64,000 nt of DNA, from contig CM067059.1 of the NCBI GenBank assembly GCA_033980235.1, positions 14,704,100 through 14,768,099 of the forward strand, read 5' to 3'. Source of the DNA: Diadema setosum. Lineage: Eukaryota; Echinodermata; Echinoidea; Diadematoida; Diadematidae. Shown one piece after another: positions 45,921-59,929 of this stretch (position 1 is the first letter of the stretch; every line of letters starts with the position of its first letter). Below the pieces are notes generated by a model, which saw only the letters and a list, made by a program, of their open reading frames with translations, did not search any database and was not told where the DNA came from. Both the position numbers and the translations under genes were made by a program.

Positions 45921-48900
45921 TAAAATTTTGCGTGTTTTTTTTTTCTAGCTCAGTTTGGCTCTTTCAAAACCATACCGGCTAACTGTCAATCATTAAATGC
46001 TTATAGGAAAGGTCTCAACGCAATTACTGCCAAGTCTGCTACCCAATTTGAAATCAAGAACAAAAATGATAGAATAACTTGTAATGTAGGTACGAAAAGT
46101 TAAATCAGATTAACGGGGGAAATGATATCTGTGAAGAAAATATAATCCATATCTTTATTGTCAATTAAAAAGGGTCTAACAAGGTAGTAACTGAAACAAT
46201 AATGATAATGATAATGATAATGATAAGCGCTTACAGATTAGACATTTTTCATAAACAATTGACTGTATGCCATTAACTTTAAGACATTGCTATCTCTTAT
46301 TACTTGTTTTTGTTGTTATACGGAAATAACAAAATCAAGCGGGAGGAGAAAACCTCGGCACAAAGGATACGATTCACAGATTGACAACACGCTTCCGATC
46401 AAAATAATTATTACAAATGAATTCTCGTTCTAACGATATTAGATGTAGTGAGAAATTATGTGAACCTAATACGTAATTTGAATATTTGTCATTCAATTCT
46501 GAGAGGAAAACAGTCATGTATAGTTTGTATAAGGGTCATGTTCTATTCAGATGACAAATTTAATTGTAAAAAGAAAACACACCATTGCTTATCTCATCAA
46601 TGTGTATTCAAATAATCCCCTAAGTTATCAATTGATTTATTGATTGAAATCGTAATTGGATGTAGCATATCTTTTTCGTCATCAACTTATGATTACATTC
46701 ATATAAATTATGTACATTCATACACGGGTACCAACAAATATAAAACTTAATAACATTACGCTTAAAAGCCTATTATAATTGGAAGAGGGTTAATTAAGAT
46801 TGGCTCAGTCTTGTCGACTGAGATCAGGATGTTGGTATGTCATTCATTTCTTTATAATCAAAACAGACCAGAATTGTATTCAGGAATCGATGGGCAAATC
46901 TTGTTGAAATGGAGCTTCATCAGGCTTAATAAAAATTTTAGTTTAAAAACAACAACGAATACCTGGTAAGCCTGTCTGAAAAATCTGTCTGTCATCTTCA
47001 AAATTTTTGATCATCATTGAGAAAACTACAATAAAAAAAAATGCGAAAAATGACAATAAACCAAGAAAGATATCAGCGACAATACACCGAAAATATACCA
47101 GACATAACAACAAACCAAGACAAGCAAACTGTCAATGTTAGCAGACAAGTAATTAGGCCCTTACACACAAGAATGTTTTCAGAAGATCTTTCCTAAAAGT
47201 GTGTAAGAACATAATAATCATATCGTTCTGTTTACATTAAGGTTTATAACTGAAATGCTGAATATATTATTTTGTACAATTATGTGGACATAAATCCGCA
47301 TTATTTAGCAGTTGTCATCTGACATGTAGGGCGTACTTCTTCCATTTCTGTACAAATAATATTATACCAAAATATTCTTCAGTAAACATACGTGCCATGA
47401 TAGTCAAAGTCAATTGGAAAGGTAACTCAAAAACTCTCCAATAATTTCCTTCACCACTTCATGTACCACGAGTGCGCACTCGCGCGCAACACACACATAC
47501 TCACAGCTATGATGTACATGTATTTAACTTTCAACGTCATTATATATGTGTTTTGTATTGAATTCCGTCTGTCCCCTATAAATGCACACACATGCGCGCA
47601 CACGCACTACGCTGATGGTATCCTATTCTTCATATTATGAGATATCTATGTGCCACATAATTTCTCATCATTTGATATGTTCCCATCCTTTTTCTCTTAT
47701 TCTCACTTTCTCTTTTAGTTCTCACCCTGTCATCCCCCACCCCCCGCTCTTTTTATCGCTACCCTCCTTCTCTCCCTATCCTATCGTAGTACAAGGCGCG
47801 GTCTCAGGTTAATGTTGAAGTCTCTTACCGCCTTTCATATAACTCCTCTATACAGAAAGGCAGTCATCAGAATAAATTAATTAGAAATCATGTGATTACA
47901 TGTGATTACATCTCTATGATGCATTTCTTATTTCCTCTTTTTTCTTCTTTTCTGGAGAGAGAAAAGTGCGAAGCACGAACTACCCTCACGGTACACCGGT
48001 AATTAATTACTTCACTTAACTACCCTTTCAATGCGCACGTTCAATTCCAGGTTGAGCGTGAAATAGTTCCAATCATAATTTTCACCCACATTTCTATGCA
48101 ATATTTTCCCGGACGCAAATCGCGCGGGAGAGGCGGGCGCAAACAAACTGATTTCTTCAACTCCTCCTGTTTGCCCTATTCCGGGTCCATTTTACACACT
48201 GCACTAATTTTAATGATATAACTATTCGTTCGAGCATATTTCATCAGTCCGTTGTGGCTTTAATTTGCCTTCTTGATATACTCTTATAGTCGCACTTACT
48301 GCTGTCCTCATAAAAAAGCAAAATGCCTATTTATGGTATATTTTGAGCAAAGTTCTTGGAAATCTTGAAGTCAAATTATCACTTTGTTTTACCACAATGT
48401 TTGCAATGCATTTCTGTTCAGTTCAGTTCAGATCAGTTTGGTTTTTTTTTTTGTCCACATGTACACATGATAACAATAAAAAACGTAATGGATCAACGTC
48501 AATTTAACTATTATGATAGGCATATAAATCAAATATAAATCGGTGATAACTAAACTCATTACATGGAAATATATAAGGACATGAAAAAAAAATAATGTGT
48601 TATACGTGTAAACATGCATATTTTGAGGTACAAGCAGAGGAGACAATCATCACTAAACAGTGTGCTTGACAGGATAACAAAAACATAGTGTATAAGAAAA
48701 TTCCAAATTTATTGATATTTTACAATCATTCATACTCTCTCTGTCTTTTGCTATCGCCATATTTTTTTTTGACAAGCACTCTTATTGATAAAAATAGAAC
48801 ATACATTATTAATGCAATAGGTACATTTCATTTCATATAGGTATAAATATTGATGTCATACAAAATATATCATATTTCCCTGAATGAGAGTGTTCTCAAA

Positions 48901-51900
48901 ACTGCAGAATATTTTGCTGTTCTCATCATAATGTGTTTCAGTTTGTAGGCGGTTGTACTCTAGTCTTTCATAAAGATACTAAACCTCAAAAACTCATGAA
49001 ATGCACATTTGCGATATTCTGCTTGAATAAAGGTTACATATCGTTAAGCTTCATATTTCGCATTCGTAATAGGAAGGCTCTAAACTGTTTATTTTCTAAC
49101 TTAGAGCCGTTAATAAAAAAAAATAGTTAATTGAAAGTAAAGTCTGTATATAGCATAAAGTTTTTCAACAATTTAGTTCAATTTTGACCACAGCTGTCTT
49201 ACAAGCATTAATGACGATATATTGACAAATTTGGTTCCTGAATGTTGCTGTTCTTATCATTATTACTATATACTGTCTGCAACATCATAAAACTACTACA
49301 CTCTCCCTTCCCTCTTTACATAGGTATATAGTGTATCTGTTAGACATCAACTCGTAAAGCCCCTCGTGTGGAGAGACAAGGTGTAGCAGTGCACTACAGC
49401 TGGCTTCTCCTGTTGCGCTATATAAATGCAAAATGACATTGAAATTGCGTGATCAGAAACCAAAAGAAACCCTGTAGTGCGATGCCTTTGCTCGAGTCAG
49501 TTATAAAACTTTGACCAGTGAGTACGGAACGAAGAAGTCTGGAAGCCGGGTGGAAAAGAAGTAAACTTGTCCGCGGCAATGGGCCCCAAGCATCATTATG
49601 TTGCCGATAGGTGTGGTGGGGTAAAACGCATTTGGCGGCACTTTGGACAAGAAGATTACATCATTTTGTTACTTTGTGATATCATATTATACCCCCTTCT
49701 GCTCCTCGTCGTTTCATAATAAATGGGCAGCCCAATTTATAGATGGCAGAGCACAACACCATCATCTCCATCTTCTGTGGTGGTACGTGACTGGTAAATA
49801 GAAGGCCTCCTCGTAATTGAAACTTAACTTGAACGGCATGGGGAGAGGCGTCGGGTTACCTCATGGAGATGGAAAAGTCGTGCGATATTGAAAGATGTCT
49901 TCATTTCGGATTTTTGTTTGTGTCGAGTCATTAAGTGGTAAATCTTCCATCAGAAAAACGAAGAGAAAGAAAAGTCATGCGCATGAGAAATCTTTTATGA
50001 TTACCGTCTTTGTGGTTTGTTATTTGCATTCCGCCTTAACTTGCACGTAGGGAAGCATTATGCTCTACCCTTTGATGTAACCGAAAAGCCGGCTGACTTG
50101 AGAAGTTTAATAAAGGTTATGACTCCATAATAATAGATATATCTCCGATTATTATGATTATCATTATTATTCAAACTTTGGAGCTGCCGCTTTTACTCAT
50201 TCATTACAGATTGGCCAATATTTTGTTGAGCACTTTTGCATACTTGATTCTTTTTTCCTAGTGCCTCACTTTCCCACTAACGAGATAACCTTTAGTTGGT
50301 ATAATGAATTAACAAAATGTTAATGATTCTGTTACTTCATCAAAAGTATAATGTACTCCCTTTTTGATTACTTGTTCTGGTATTTCTTTACTTTGATGTA
50401 CATTGTGCGTTTTATGTTATTGATTATGATTAGATGAAGAAAAATAAAAATTGAATTGGAATTAGAACTCGATTTCTGATTCTGCATTCAGTTAGTGTCC
50501 GCCGTACCTTCAGGGTGTCATGTTTTTGGCCTAACTTGGTTAGTCGAGACAGAGTAGGGGGAGGTAAAGACGAGAGGCTGCGGATTCATCCGCAAAGCAG
50601 TTAGTATAATGTTGGATTGCAGCCGATTCCAAGTTCCCTTTCGCACACACATCATTTCAGCCTTCGCTACGAAGCTTTCTAGCCCTTCTTCTTTTTCAAA
50701 GTTTAAGATTCTCAGAAAACAGGGAAAATAGAATTCTATTTAAAGAGCTGTTGCATGTTATCAGAAGAAAACAAAGGTGTAAAGTATAATGAGTTACATC
50801 AAGCATCCCCAAACGGAATTACGAATTTCGATGTAGACCTTCGCTATAATCGTCATGAATGCTCTGGATCAATCGTAGCGACAGTTGAAAGACAGACAAC
50901 ATTATTGTTGTATTTTTGAATCATTGATGTATTTCTTTTTTAAACCTAACCTATATCGGCATAGCGTCACATAGGATATTGGAGTTTTCATGGCTATTTT
51001 CTTGAATAAGAAGTGTCTATTTTCAATTTTTTCCGTTTTCCTGGTGTTCCAAGGAAAATTGGCAATGAGCCGCTAATTGAGAGGAACTCTCCATTCAAAT
51101 CTTCGCACAGGTAACTCAGACGACTGACGCTTGTGCATGGATATTGTTTTGAGTGTAACTTTAAATGCTGAAATGACTTTCGTTGTCCTTGACAACATTA
51201 TTAGGTGAATACAAAGTGTATCCATGCACCAAGACTCATGACAAGACGCGAAATGATTATTTAAAAATTCACTTTGAAATTTTGTTAAACCTTTCCTCCA
51301 GTTATGGCAGATAATCTGTGGTAAAGGTCAGGATATCGACGTCTAAAAGTCACTTATTCGTCCTCGGTAGTTCTAGAATATTCCATTATATTCAATTCTT
51401 TAGACATACCATAAAAATTACTTGATCTGATTCGCATCGATCAGTCAGTGAGCGGCTAGTTTGCGTGTCTGTATTAGTATTATGTTCTTTATGTTCCTTT
51501 CATCATTGAAATCTCAAGATAGCTCGCTGGATGTACCAAGGAACGAAATGTTAATTGCTTCTCCTTGTTCGGGTTTGCAGATGCTGGTATTGGATTGGCG
51601 TTCCGTACTCCACAAAGTGAGGGCACTTTGCCCAACAATGGGGGGACCCAGCACAGTTACAGTAGAGCACCGTGCTGTATGATCTCTGCAGAAATACATC
51701 TGATTTCTTCAAGGCGAATTTCTAACGTGCGAACAAACAAACAAACAAACAAAACGAAGGAGAAGATAATTCCATCGTACTGACGTTTCGACAGAAATCT
51801 GATAAGTATGAAATACTTTGTGAAATTAGGCCCGGACATCCCCGTCTAGTGTTTCCATTGTAAGGCCAGTCTTCTTACAAAGACGCCAAAGAATACGTAG

Positions 51901-53689
51901 TGTATCTCCTTCCTGCGTTGTTTTGTTAAGGTGCGTACTTGGGAGAGAAACCGATACACCGTCGTTTCATTGTTGTCCTCCAAACGCTCCTTCAGGGCTT
52001 AAATTAGTTTGTAAAAACCGACAGCGCGAAGGAGGTGAGAAGGCACAATGACACGAGGAGGATGATACTAAAAGTTCCATCTTTTCTCGTCTTCTCCTCC
52101 TCCTTCTTGTTCATTTTTTTTCTTCTCCTTCTCCTTCAAAGTCTTCTTTCGTTTTCTTCCCCTGTCCTCCCGTTCTTCGGGAGGACAACCCCTCTTTGTG
52201 GACAGGCATGGAGGTGGAGCCGGTAACGGCCCTTTTCTGCCCGCGGCCAGGCTCTGCACAGAAATTGTTGCATCCCTCGCAAATTGAAACGATTGATGAA
52301 GAGAGTAAACATGACACTTTGGAGTTTTCATAAGAAAATCGTCAATGTGTAGGTGGAAGCAACTCATTGTTATCGCAAATTCTTGTACGAATCCCTCTAT
52401 GCTTTTTCTCTCTCCCTCAAAAGAAAAAAAAATAGTTGATGAAATTAAAAAGTCGTCAGGCGCAGGAAGCAAGGAAAAGCATTGAAGGTAGTGGTCCTTT
52501 CCTGCGAGCCCTTCCAATTTCCACCAAATTTCATCTGTAGATAGCTACTGGCGTCAGAATACGTGTTGTTAATTTTGTTTTTCGTTGTCAAACTTCATGT
52601 TGAACGTCGTGTCATGTCTATGAGTGCATAATATAGGACGTTTCTCTATGTCTTACGTTCCAAGACGAATTTTCTTTAACATTTGTGGATGGTGAAAACT
52701 GACGGGCATCTTTTTTTTTTTATAATTATGATAAGCATTGTAAATAAGCTGTCATCCATTGCTTTTGGCTCAGCAAAAGCTTTTTACTAGGTAAATGAAG
52801 GTGCAATATTCATTACAGAAGAAAATACGATGCTTTGGTTACTAACAGACCATTTTACCTTTACTGAGATAATTGCACTACCTCAGCGTAACGGATGACT
52901 CACGCATTGTCTTTGTTTTCTGTTTTCTAGAAGAAAGTTATTATAGTAGCATTGTTAAGATGGGTTAAATACTTTGAATGGAAAATCCAGTGGAGCTCAC
53001 TTAAATGCTTTGCTAAGAAGGTCAGTCAGGGCACCATCACTTTACTGTAATTTTGTACTATATCACTGAAATGATACAAATTCTGTTTAGTTCAGTCAAG
53101 GAGGTACTAGGCGAGCTCGCCTAATATCTCCTTTGTTCATTTCATTTCATTTCATTTATTTCTGCTACTTTTTCACGACACAAAATTTCACGCACTACCT
53201 CAGATCTTATTACATAATAATTGAAGACATCACCATTGTATTTGTGTTTTATGCTCTCATGCAGTCATCACCATTATTACCAAAATAAGATATCTTAGCT
53301 TTGACAAACTCTCCAACATTCATAGTGTATCTGTGCTATCTCTCCAGTTCAATAAACTTACAGCAAACTTTAGCATACATACTTTGGGAGTCATTTCTAC
53401 CACTTCAGCTCATCCATCATCAATCGATCACCGGCCTTTCATCTCCAGACATGCATCAGATTACAATAGCAGAATACACTGCCCAACTATCTCAATACCA
53501 TTAATACTTAATGCAAAATGATACAGTTTAATCCAATTGCAGTCGCGAACTAATGGTTGAAGATTCAATCATCGGGAGAAACGAATAACTGGCTCCAAGC
53601 TGGAAGCCTGGATTATTTGATTTCTCCCTTGTCTCTGTTAGAAGTCTCCCATCTTACATTTATCATTCTGTTATTCTTCACCGATTACC
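45921..53689. other. Long upstream region without recognisable genes
   Basis: Contains an (AATGAT)n run (46199-46226), CA-rich patches near 47480-47600, (ACAA)n at about 51732-51752 and a TC-rich tract (52080-52165). (TTCAT)n lies at 53139-53158. A patch at about 49450-49900 and another at 51880-52560 are less AT-rich but show no gene structure. Confidence 0.55.
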
Positions 53690-54130
53690 CGTTGGTCCGT
53701 ACTGATGGCTCCTAATCGATACCCAGCGCTGAACAAACCAATGAAACCGTGCAGGAAATCACGTTAGAGCAGGCGCGCGAGAAAGAAAGAGAGAGAAAAA
53801 AGGAAAAGACATCTTCTATACAAAGCGCACCATTTGCCAAGGCATCACAGACGATGTAAGGCGAGTTACCTCACGCGCGATGGAAGGCGATTATGATCGA
53901 TCGACACGGTGATGAGTCTGATGATTCGGTATCGTTAATTGACCTGCATCAAATCGAGTTTCACCGGAGTGGAAGAGGGGGGATTAAGCGCAGCGGATTT
54001 GCGGTACATTCGCAGCGACCTTGATCCCGAGAATGGAGGAAAGTGCCCGTGGCGCCACCGTATATTCCATGTGGTAGGGTATAGCTGTCGGACTTATCCG
54101 CAAATAGTTACAACTGTACGAACTTAAAGA
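53690..54130. promoter_or_regulatory. GC-richer island upstream of vsx; candidate cis-regulatory module
   Basis: Unique sequence with raised CpG content (TCACGCGCGATGG, CGATCGATCG). No credible ORF. Candidate on composition only. Confidence 0.25.
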
Positions 54131-54559
54131 TGGCGTGCCTATGAGCGGTCAAATCACGTTAATAAAACACAACTGGTTCTCTGAAATATTTGTCTATCAT
54201 TCGTTAATTGTGTCAATGTTGCATATCCTATCTAGCACGTGAGTACTTCTTTTTCGATATATTTCTATCATAAAGCAGCATAAAAACAATCAACTAAATA
54301 AAACATAATAGCTGCTCGTTTATCAAATTTCAAAGAGTTGTTTGCTAGTATTCTGTACTAAGGGGCCTACATTAGGAGGAGCTTGATACACAGTATGTTG
54401 GCAATTTAATTTCTCTTCAGTCAGTATGCCATAATCGTGTGGTATTAGTGAACCTTTTCAGATATCTTTTATATAGTGGACATGGAAACGGACGACACCC
54501 GTCTGCATTATGTAGTCGTTCTAACAGTCGTTAGGACATGAAACCCAAATATGTATATG

Positions 54560-54955
54560 AATTAATGGTATGTAGTGATGTCAGAAGAACACATCAATGA
54601 AGTTTTAGGAAAATTGGACAATCTGTTCAAAAGTCATGAGTGTTTAAACTTTTGGTGAACCCATCGCTGGATGATAAGACACTTGACTTACCTCTTTCAA
54701 AAAGCAGGGGGAGTAATATTACCCTTAACAATGGCAATGGGATATAGCTGTTAATGTGTAATTTTCAGAAAGAATGAAATATTGTGGAATTTTCTTGACA
54801 CTTTCTTTACATCGTTGTTCATTAGTGACGTCACGAGCTGCAGTTATAGTCTCCTCACCACGCAATGGGTGCATCGAAACTTTAAAAGTGAATAACTTTT
54901 CAACGGATTGTCCGACTTTCCTCAAACTTCGCTGATGTCTTCTACTAATCGTCTG
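54560..54955. mobile_element. Palindromic TTAA-type foldback element, copy 3 (internally deleted)
   Basis: Shares with copy 1 the left arm (AGAACACATCAATGAAGTTTTAGGAAAATTGGACAATC), the centre (ACTTGACTTACCTCTTTC..AAGCAGGGGGAGTAATATTACCC) and the right arm (ATAACTTTTCAACGGATTGTC to TCTTCTACTAATC). About 90 bp of the left arm present in copy 1 is missing here, right after GCTGGATGATAAGAC. Confidence 0.8.
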
Positions 54956-55260
54956 CTAATCGTCTTCTACTAATCTTCAACTAATTGTCTTCGACAAACC
55001 CACTGTATCAGGGCCAACGGAACCGTGGGCGTGGGGGCGTGGAGGCGAAGGGGGGGGGGGGGGGTCTTTGTTCTCGCCCTTACCTCGGTTTTGTATTTAT
55101 ATCTAATATGATACTGCATATCATGGAATGTCATATTCATTTATGTTAAGGACACACTCGTCACAAGTCTTTATACTTCAAGAAATGTGCTCCATAAGCA
55201 TTTCAAATTGGTGTTACTTGGACTTGTTACATGTTACTTGTACTTATGCATATGATATAT

Positions 55261-55261
<1 letters not shown>

Positions 55262-55318
<57 letters not shown>
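55262..55318. repeat. (TA)n microsatellite
   Basis: About 57 bp of uninterrupted TA repeat. Confidence 0.97.
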
Positions 55319-55321
<3 letters not shown>

Positions 55322-55377
55322 TTGCTGGAAATAAATGTCATTGAACCTGAACCTGATATTGCTGCATTTACTGAAGC

Positions 55378-55533
55378 CAGTGGGGTACCGTGGGTCAAGA
55401 CATTGGGGGGGGGGGGGGCACCTCATGGCAGCAATATCAGAATTGCATAACGTAACAATTAAATGCGAGCGAGCGGAGCGAGCGAGCTTGAAAATTTTGA
55501 CATTTTACAGTCCCCAAACTGCCGTTTGTAGCT

Positions 55534-55594
<61 letters not shown>

Positions 55595-56979
55595 CTTTGG
55601 AAATTAAGGGGGTTGCACCGGGCGCAACTGCTGGCAGTTGCTGGCAGTAACATCATGAGAATGGCATAACGATTAAATGCGAGCGAGCGAAGCGAGCGAG
55701 CTTGAAAATTTTGACATTTTACAGTCCCCAAACTGCCGTTTGTGGCTATATTTTTTCGCTTTGGAAATTCAGGGGGGGGGGGGTGCACCGGGTGCAACTG
55801 CTGGCAATTACTGGCAGTAATATCAGGAGAATGGCATATAACGGTTAAATGCGAGCGAGCGAAGCGAGAGAGCTTGAAAATTTTGACATTTTATGTTCCC
55901 AAAACTGCCGTTTTTAGGTATATTTTTTTAGCTTTGGAAATTAAGGGGAGGGGCGCATCGGGCGCAACTGCTGGCAATTACTGACAGCAACATCAGGAGA
56001 ATTGCATAGCGATTAAATGTGAGTGAGCGAAGCGAACGAGCTTGAAAATTTTGACATTTTACAGTCCCAAAACTGCCGTTTGTAGCTATATTTTTTCGCT
56101 TTGGAAATTAAGGGGAGGGGACGCACCGGGCGCAACTGCTGGCAATTACTGACAGCAGCATCAGGAGAATTGCATAACGATTAAATGCGAGCGAGCGAAG
56201 CGAGCGAGCTTGAAAATTTTGACATTTTATAGTCCAAAAACTGTCGTTTGTAGCTACATATATATTTTTTCGCTTTGGAGGGAGGGGGCGCCCGGTGCGC
56301 CCCCTGGATCCGCCACTGGTAGTCAAGGGTGTCGTTTATGTTCATGATTGGGGGAGGTATGACCAGCGAGGGGGCGTCGAAGTGACCAAGCGGGAGAAGG
56401 ATGTCCAAAATCTGCACTATATATAGAGCATTCCCTAATTTGTTTGTGATTGTGAGTGTGTGTGTTTCATATAGATGGAAAAGTTAGGAAATAGCCAAGG
56501 TCAAGTCTTATTACTGGCAATGCAAGGCATTTTAATATAGACTAGTATGTAAAGCAACACTGCAAAATCAATGATCAAGCTTTGATAGCAAATGTGTACA
56601 ACCTATCAAACATCACATTGCGCAACAGTGCAGCGACTCTTTTTGCCATTCCGATGTTCTGAGTAAACTGCGCATATCCTGCTTGTATTCAAAATGCCAA
56701 CCAGGAATCACACTGAATCACAATCTTTTGTCGTCTCCGGGCTTTTTGAACAATGTTTCACTATAATACCTCTTTAATTGTATGGTTAAAAGAAATCTTA
56801 GAAAAATATCTTTTTTCTTGATCATCCTTTCATGTCGATTTCAAAAGCAGTTTACTCACCCTTGAATTACCATTTTGGTAGGCTTTTTTTTTTCTTTTAT
56901 TCTTTTTTTCTTTTTTTGGATTGGGGGGGGGGGGGCACGTGCCCCCCCCCCCCCCATGCCCCCCGTAGTTACGCCACTA
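55378..56979. mobile_element. Long hAT-like non-autonomous element with internal 168-bp array
   Basis: ACTGAAGC at 55370-55377 is repeated exactly at 56980-56987, an 8-bp target duplication. The element begins CAGTGGGGTA and its right end, inverted, reads TAGTGGCGTAA, degenerate versions of the CAGTGGCGTA end at 622. Long G/C runs sit near both ends. Inside, CTGGATCCGCCACTG at 56304-56318 looks like the end of another related element, so the unit may be composite. No transposase ORF is present. Confidence 0.78.
55430..56300. repeat. Five-unit tandem array, period about 168 bp, with GCGAGCGAGCGAAGCGAGCG motif
   Basis: The AAATGCGAGC start recurs at 55461, 55675, 55847, 56015 and 56183 (spacings 214, 172, 168, 168). 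The first interval is lengthened by a TA expansion at 55540-55590. Each unit runs: CTTGAAAATTTTGACATTTT, AACTGCCGTTTGTAGCTATA, GCTTTGGAAATTAAGGGG, CGCACCGGGCGCAACTGCTG, GGCAATTACTGACAGCA. Reading frames crossing it are artefacts. Confidence 0.95.
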
Positions 56980-56987
56980 ACTGAAGC

Positions 56988-59929
56988 CACATGACTATTT
57001 CATTTTTTTTTTCCCTTTATGTATCAGGGTATGAAACTTCATCTATCAGCTTCTGGGCATTACGTCAAACAGGGGTCGGGGACGGGGAGTTGGATAATAG
57101 ATGATAAAAAAAAAACAACAACAACACATTTTCGAAAATATTATAAAGACAAAAAGAAAACCCAAGAATTTCCGATGGCTCCGCTTCGCGATTTTCCAAG
57201 CGATTGGGGTGGGGGAGGCGGGTGGTGGAGTAAAGGGAGCATTGCCCATTGATCGTTAACCACAAGCATCAACGCCCCACCACATTTTGGTGAGTTGATA
57301 TTTTTTCACCCCTGACCTGAGATAAGCATCTGTGATACTCATACCTATTTTATGGTGTCCTTATAAACTGTACTTGCCAGTGCATCATCTTACAGCAACA
57401 AAGTGTTTATTAAAGCATATTATCTTTTATCAATATCAATAGAAAATGTTTGTTAATGCATTCAATGTAAAACAATGAAATGGATGCTTCCCCATGTGTA
57501 CATTGACGGGCCGTTTTAGTCACCTGGTTTGTGCAGGTTCATTCTTTGTGTGAACATGAATTCCATATCATTGTTACGTCGGGCATTTTAAGGTTATAGG
57601 CATTACGTCACTTTGACAATGAGTAAAGTGCCTGCATGTAACCAACTGAGACAAAATAATGGTCATTTCATTTTGTCCAAATAGGCAAATGAGATAATAA
57701 CGATTTGGCTCATTGGACACAGATAATGGTTCGATATCATCAAGTGATCGTTACATCGCCCTCATGAAATCCTTTTTGAACATTTCTGTTTAATGAACAC
57801 ATGTGCTTTGTACTTTTAATGGGATTAAATTCATATTGTTCTTGTAGATTTATGTAATTTTTATGTACTTTTTTTTCCTTTTGACAATATCAACTTACAT
57901 AGTAGAGATATTATACCAAACAAAGAGGCCTACGCTTCAGGACGTGGGATTAGCTAGTATCTACAGTACTTGCCGATTAAGTTCAGTGAGGATATCATAT
58001 TATATGTGTATTGTCAAAGCGATAATTTGGGTATCCATAATACAAAGGAGGAGTTTAGGCATACGACGTCGCAGTTACATGACCGATACAGTCGCAGTTC
58101 ACATTACCCTCCACGTGACACGTTTATGCAGATATTTATGTGATCATATAGATTGCTTTTCTCAGTATTTGTCCGATTTCGCAGAATTCCCATACAACGT
58201 TTTTTTCCCGCCTTCCGCCTTCATTCAATGTCATAAATTTTCCCGCCAGGGAACATTTCCAATAGTAATCAAATATTCACAGCGCAAAGTACGTCAATAT
58301 CATTTGAAAACGAAGTATAATGCTCGTTAGGTGTGAGATACTTATCTATTGACTGGCCTATTGATATCCTTAAGCTCTGATGTACACTAGACTATGAAGA
58401 CTCAAGCGTTTTATGCCATGTTTTGTGTCTTTTTTTTTTTAATGGAAGAGGCATATTATGTATATCCCAACCATTTTCGCAGGTATATTACAGAAGGGGA
58501 AATTGAACAATAGTTGCCATGACGGTTGTGCTTCTCTCTATCTCTCCTCCTGTATGTTTGTCTGTCTGTTTCTCTCTGTCTCTCTTCTATAGTGTTCGGA
58601 AGTCGAACATCACATAAGTCGAATTTGATTTTGATTTTATTGATTTAGTGTAGTTCCACATCTCATACATAAATATAACCTATGACAAAAAGTAAAGTGG
58701 TTATCAAGAGAAAAGACAACTGATGAAATAATTATGAGGAAACTAAAAAGCAAAGCTTGTATTGTATATAGGTCTCTACAGATGAGAATGTTAAGGTCTT
58801 ATTAAAGAAACCACATATAACAAAAACGTTGAAAGGTTGAATGATTGTCCTTTCGATTCGACTTAGTCCAGGTTGATAAAGTGTTTTTGACAACACACTT
58901 ATAGTTCCATAACAATGACAATCTTGTTTAAAAGTTTTTGAAAGAGTAAAACAAATGCTGTACACTTTCTCGGCTTTTCTCTCTCATTTTCTGTTTTCGA
59001 AGCAAGTCATTTCAAAGCAGTAAATTGAATTTATTTGCCACAGGACCTGCAAGCTGATCAAGCTTTGATCAAGATGTCGCCCTTCAGTTTAACATGTTGA
59101 GTGTAATCTCTTCAGCTATTGATGTTGATATTGTATCCCCGACGACCACAAGGTAATTTGTGATTATTTTGTTTAATGTATGTAGGCTTGTGTATGTATA
59201 CGTATGTGTATGTATGTATGTATGCTTATATGTATGCATGTGTTTATGCATGTATGTATAATGATACAGAAAACAATGAGAAAAATAAATCAAATTTGAA
59301 TTAAGTGAGAACTGAAAATACTTAAGTAACTTTCCAGTCTCCGTTCCATCAATATATACTTACTTCATTTTTTTCTCTCTCCATTTTGTACAAGCTTAAA
59401 TGCATTTAGATTAAATCTCTCTTCCATGCGTGTGTGTATGTTTAGTGTATATGTTTGACATTTCTTGTAATTTTCAAGACATCCTAGAAGTAATATTCTC
59501 CGTACTTTTAATGCTTTTCAAATTACCTATCTTAACAATCGCTTCCAAGTTGGAAATAATCGTAAAAATCTCCCTTCCTCTTTCCCCTTCTGTCAAAATG
59601 TGCCTTTCAAAATGTACTCGTTTACAAAGTTGGGAAGGATTTTTTTCCCCCGCGCACGAAATTTGCAATCATAATTGCCACGGCTAAAGTAGGCACATTT
59701 CCTCGATATCTGTAACTGGATTATAGACCTAGGTAGAGGTGTACATTTACTTCCTTACAAGGTATGAACATAATGTAGGGACTGACTTCTTGTACAAAAA
59801 AAAAATGTCTTGCAACTACCGTTGTGAGTCTACTGTGAATACTTCATGCATCCATAAAGAGTTAATCTGCAGAACTCGAGAGTTTAATCAAGCTAATGGC
59901 TCTTGTAAATCTGATTGTTGATTTGAATT
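56988..59929. other. Upstream/intergenic sequence, no gene; E2F-type pair and TATG-rich tract
   Basis: Two TTTTCCCGCC sites (58203-58212 and 58238-58247) lie 35 bp apart and match the E2F consensus. A TGTATG-rich low-complexity tract is at 59178-59260. A 155-codon open frame at 57863-58330 shows no family features. Confidence 0.5.

Noticed and set aside
57863..58330. 155-codon plus-strand ORF
   Set aside because: No family motif, irregular composition and no splice or promoter context.
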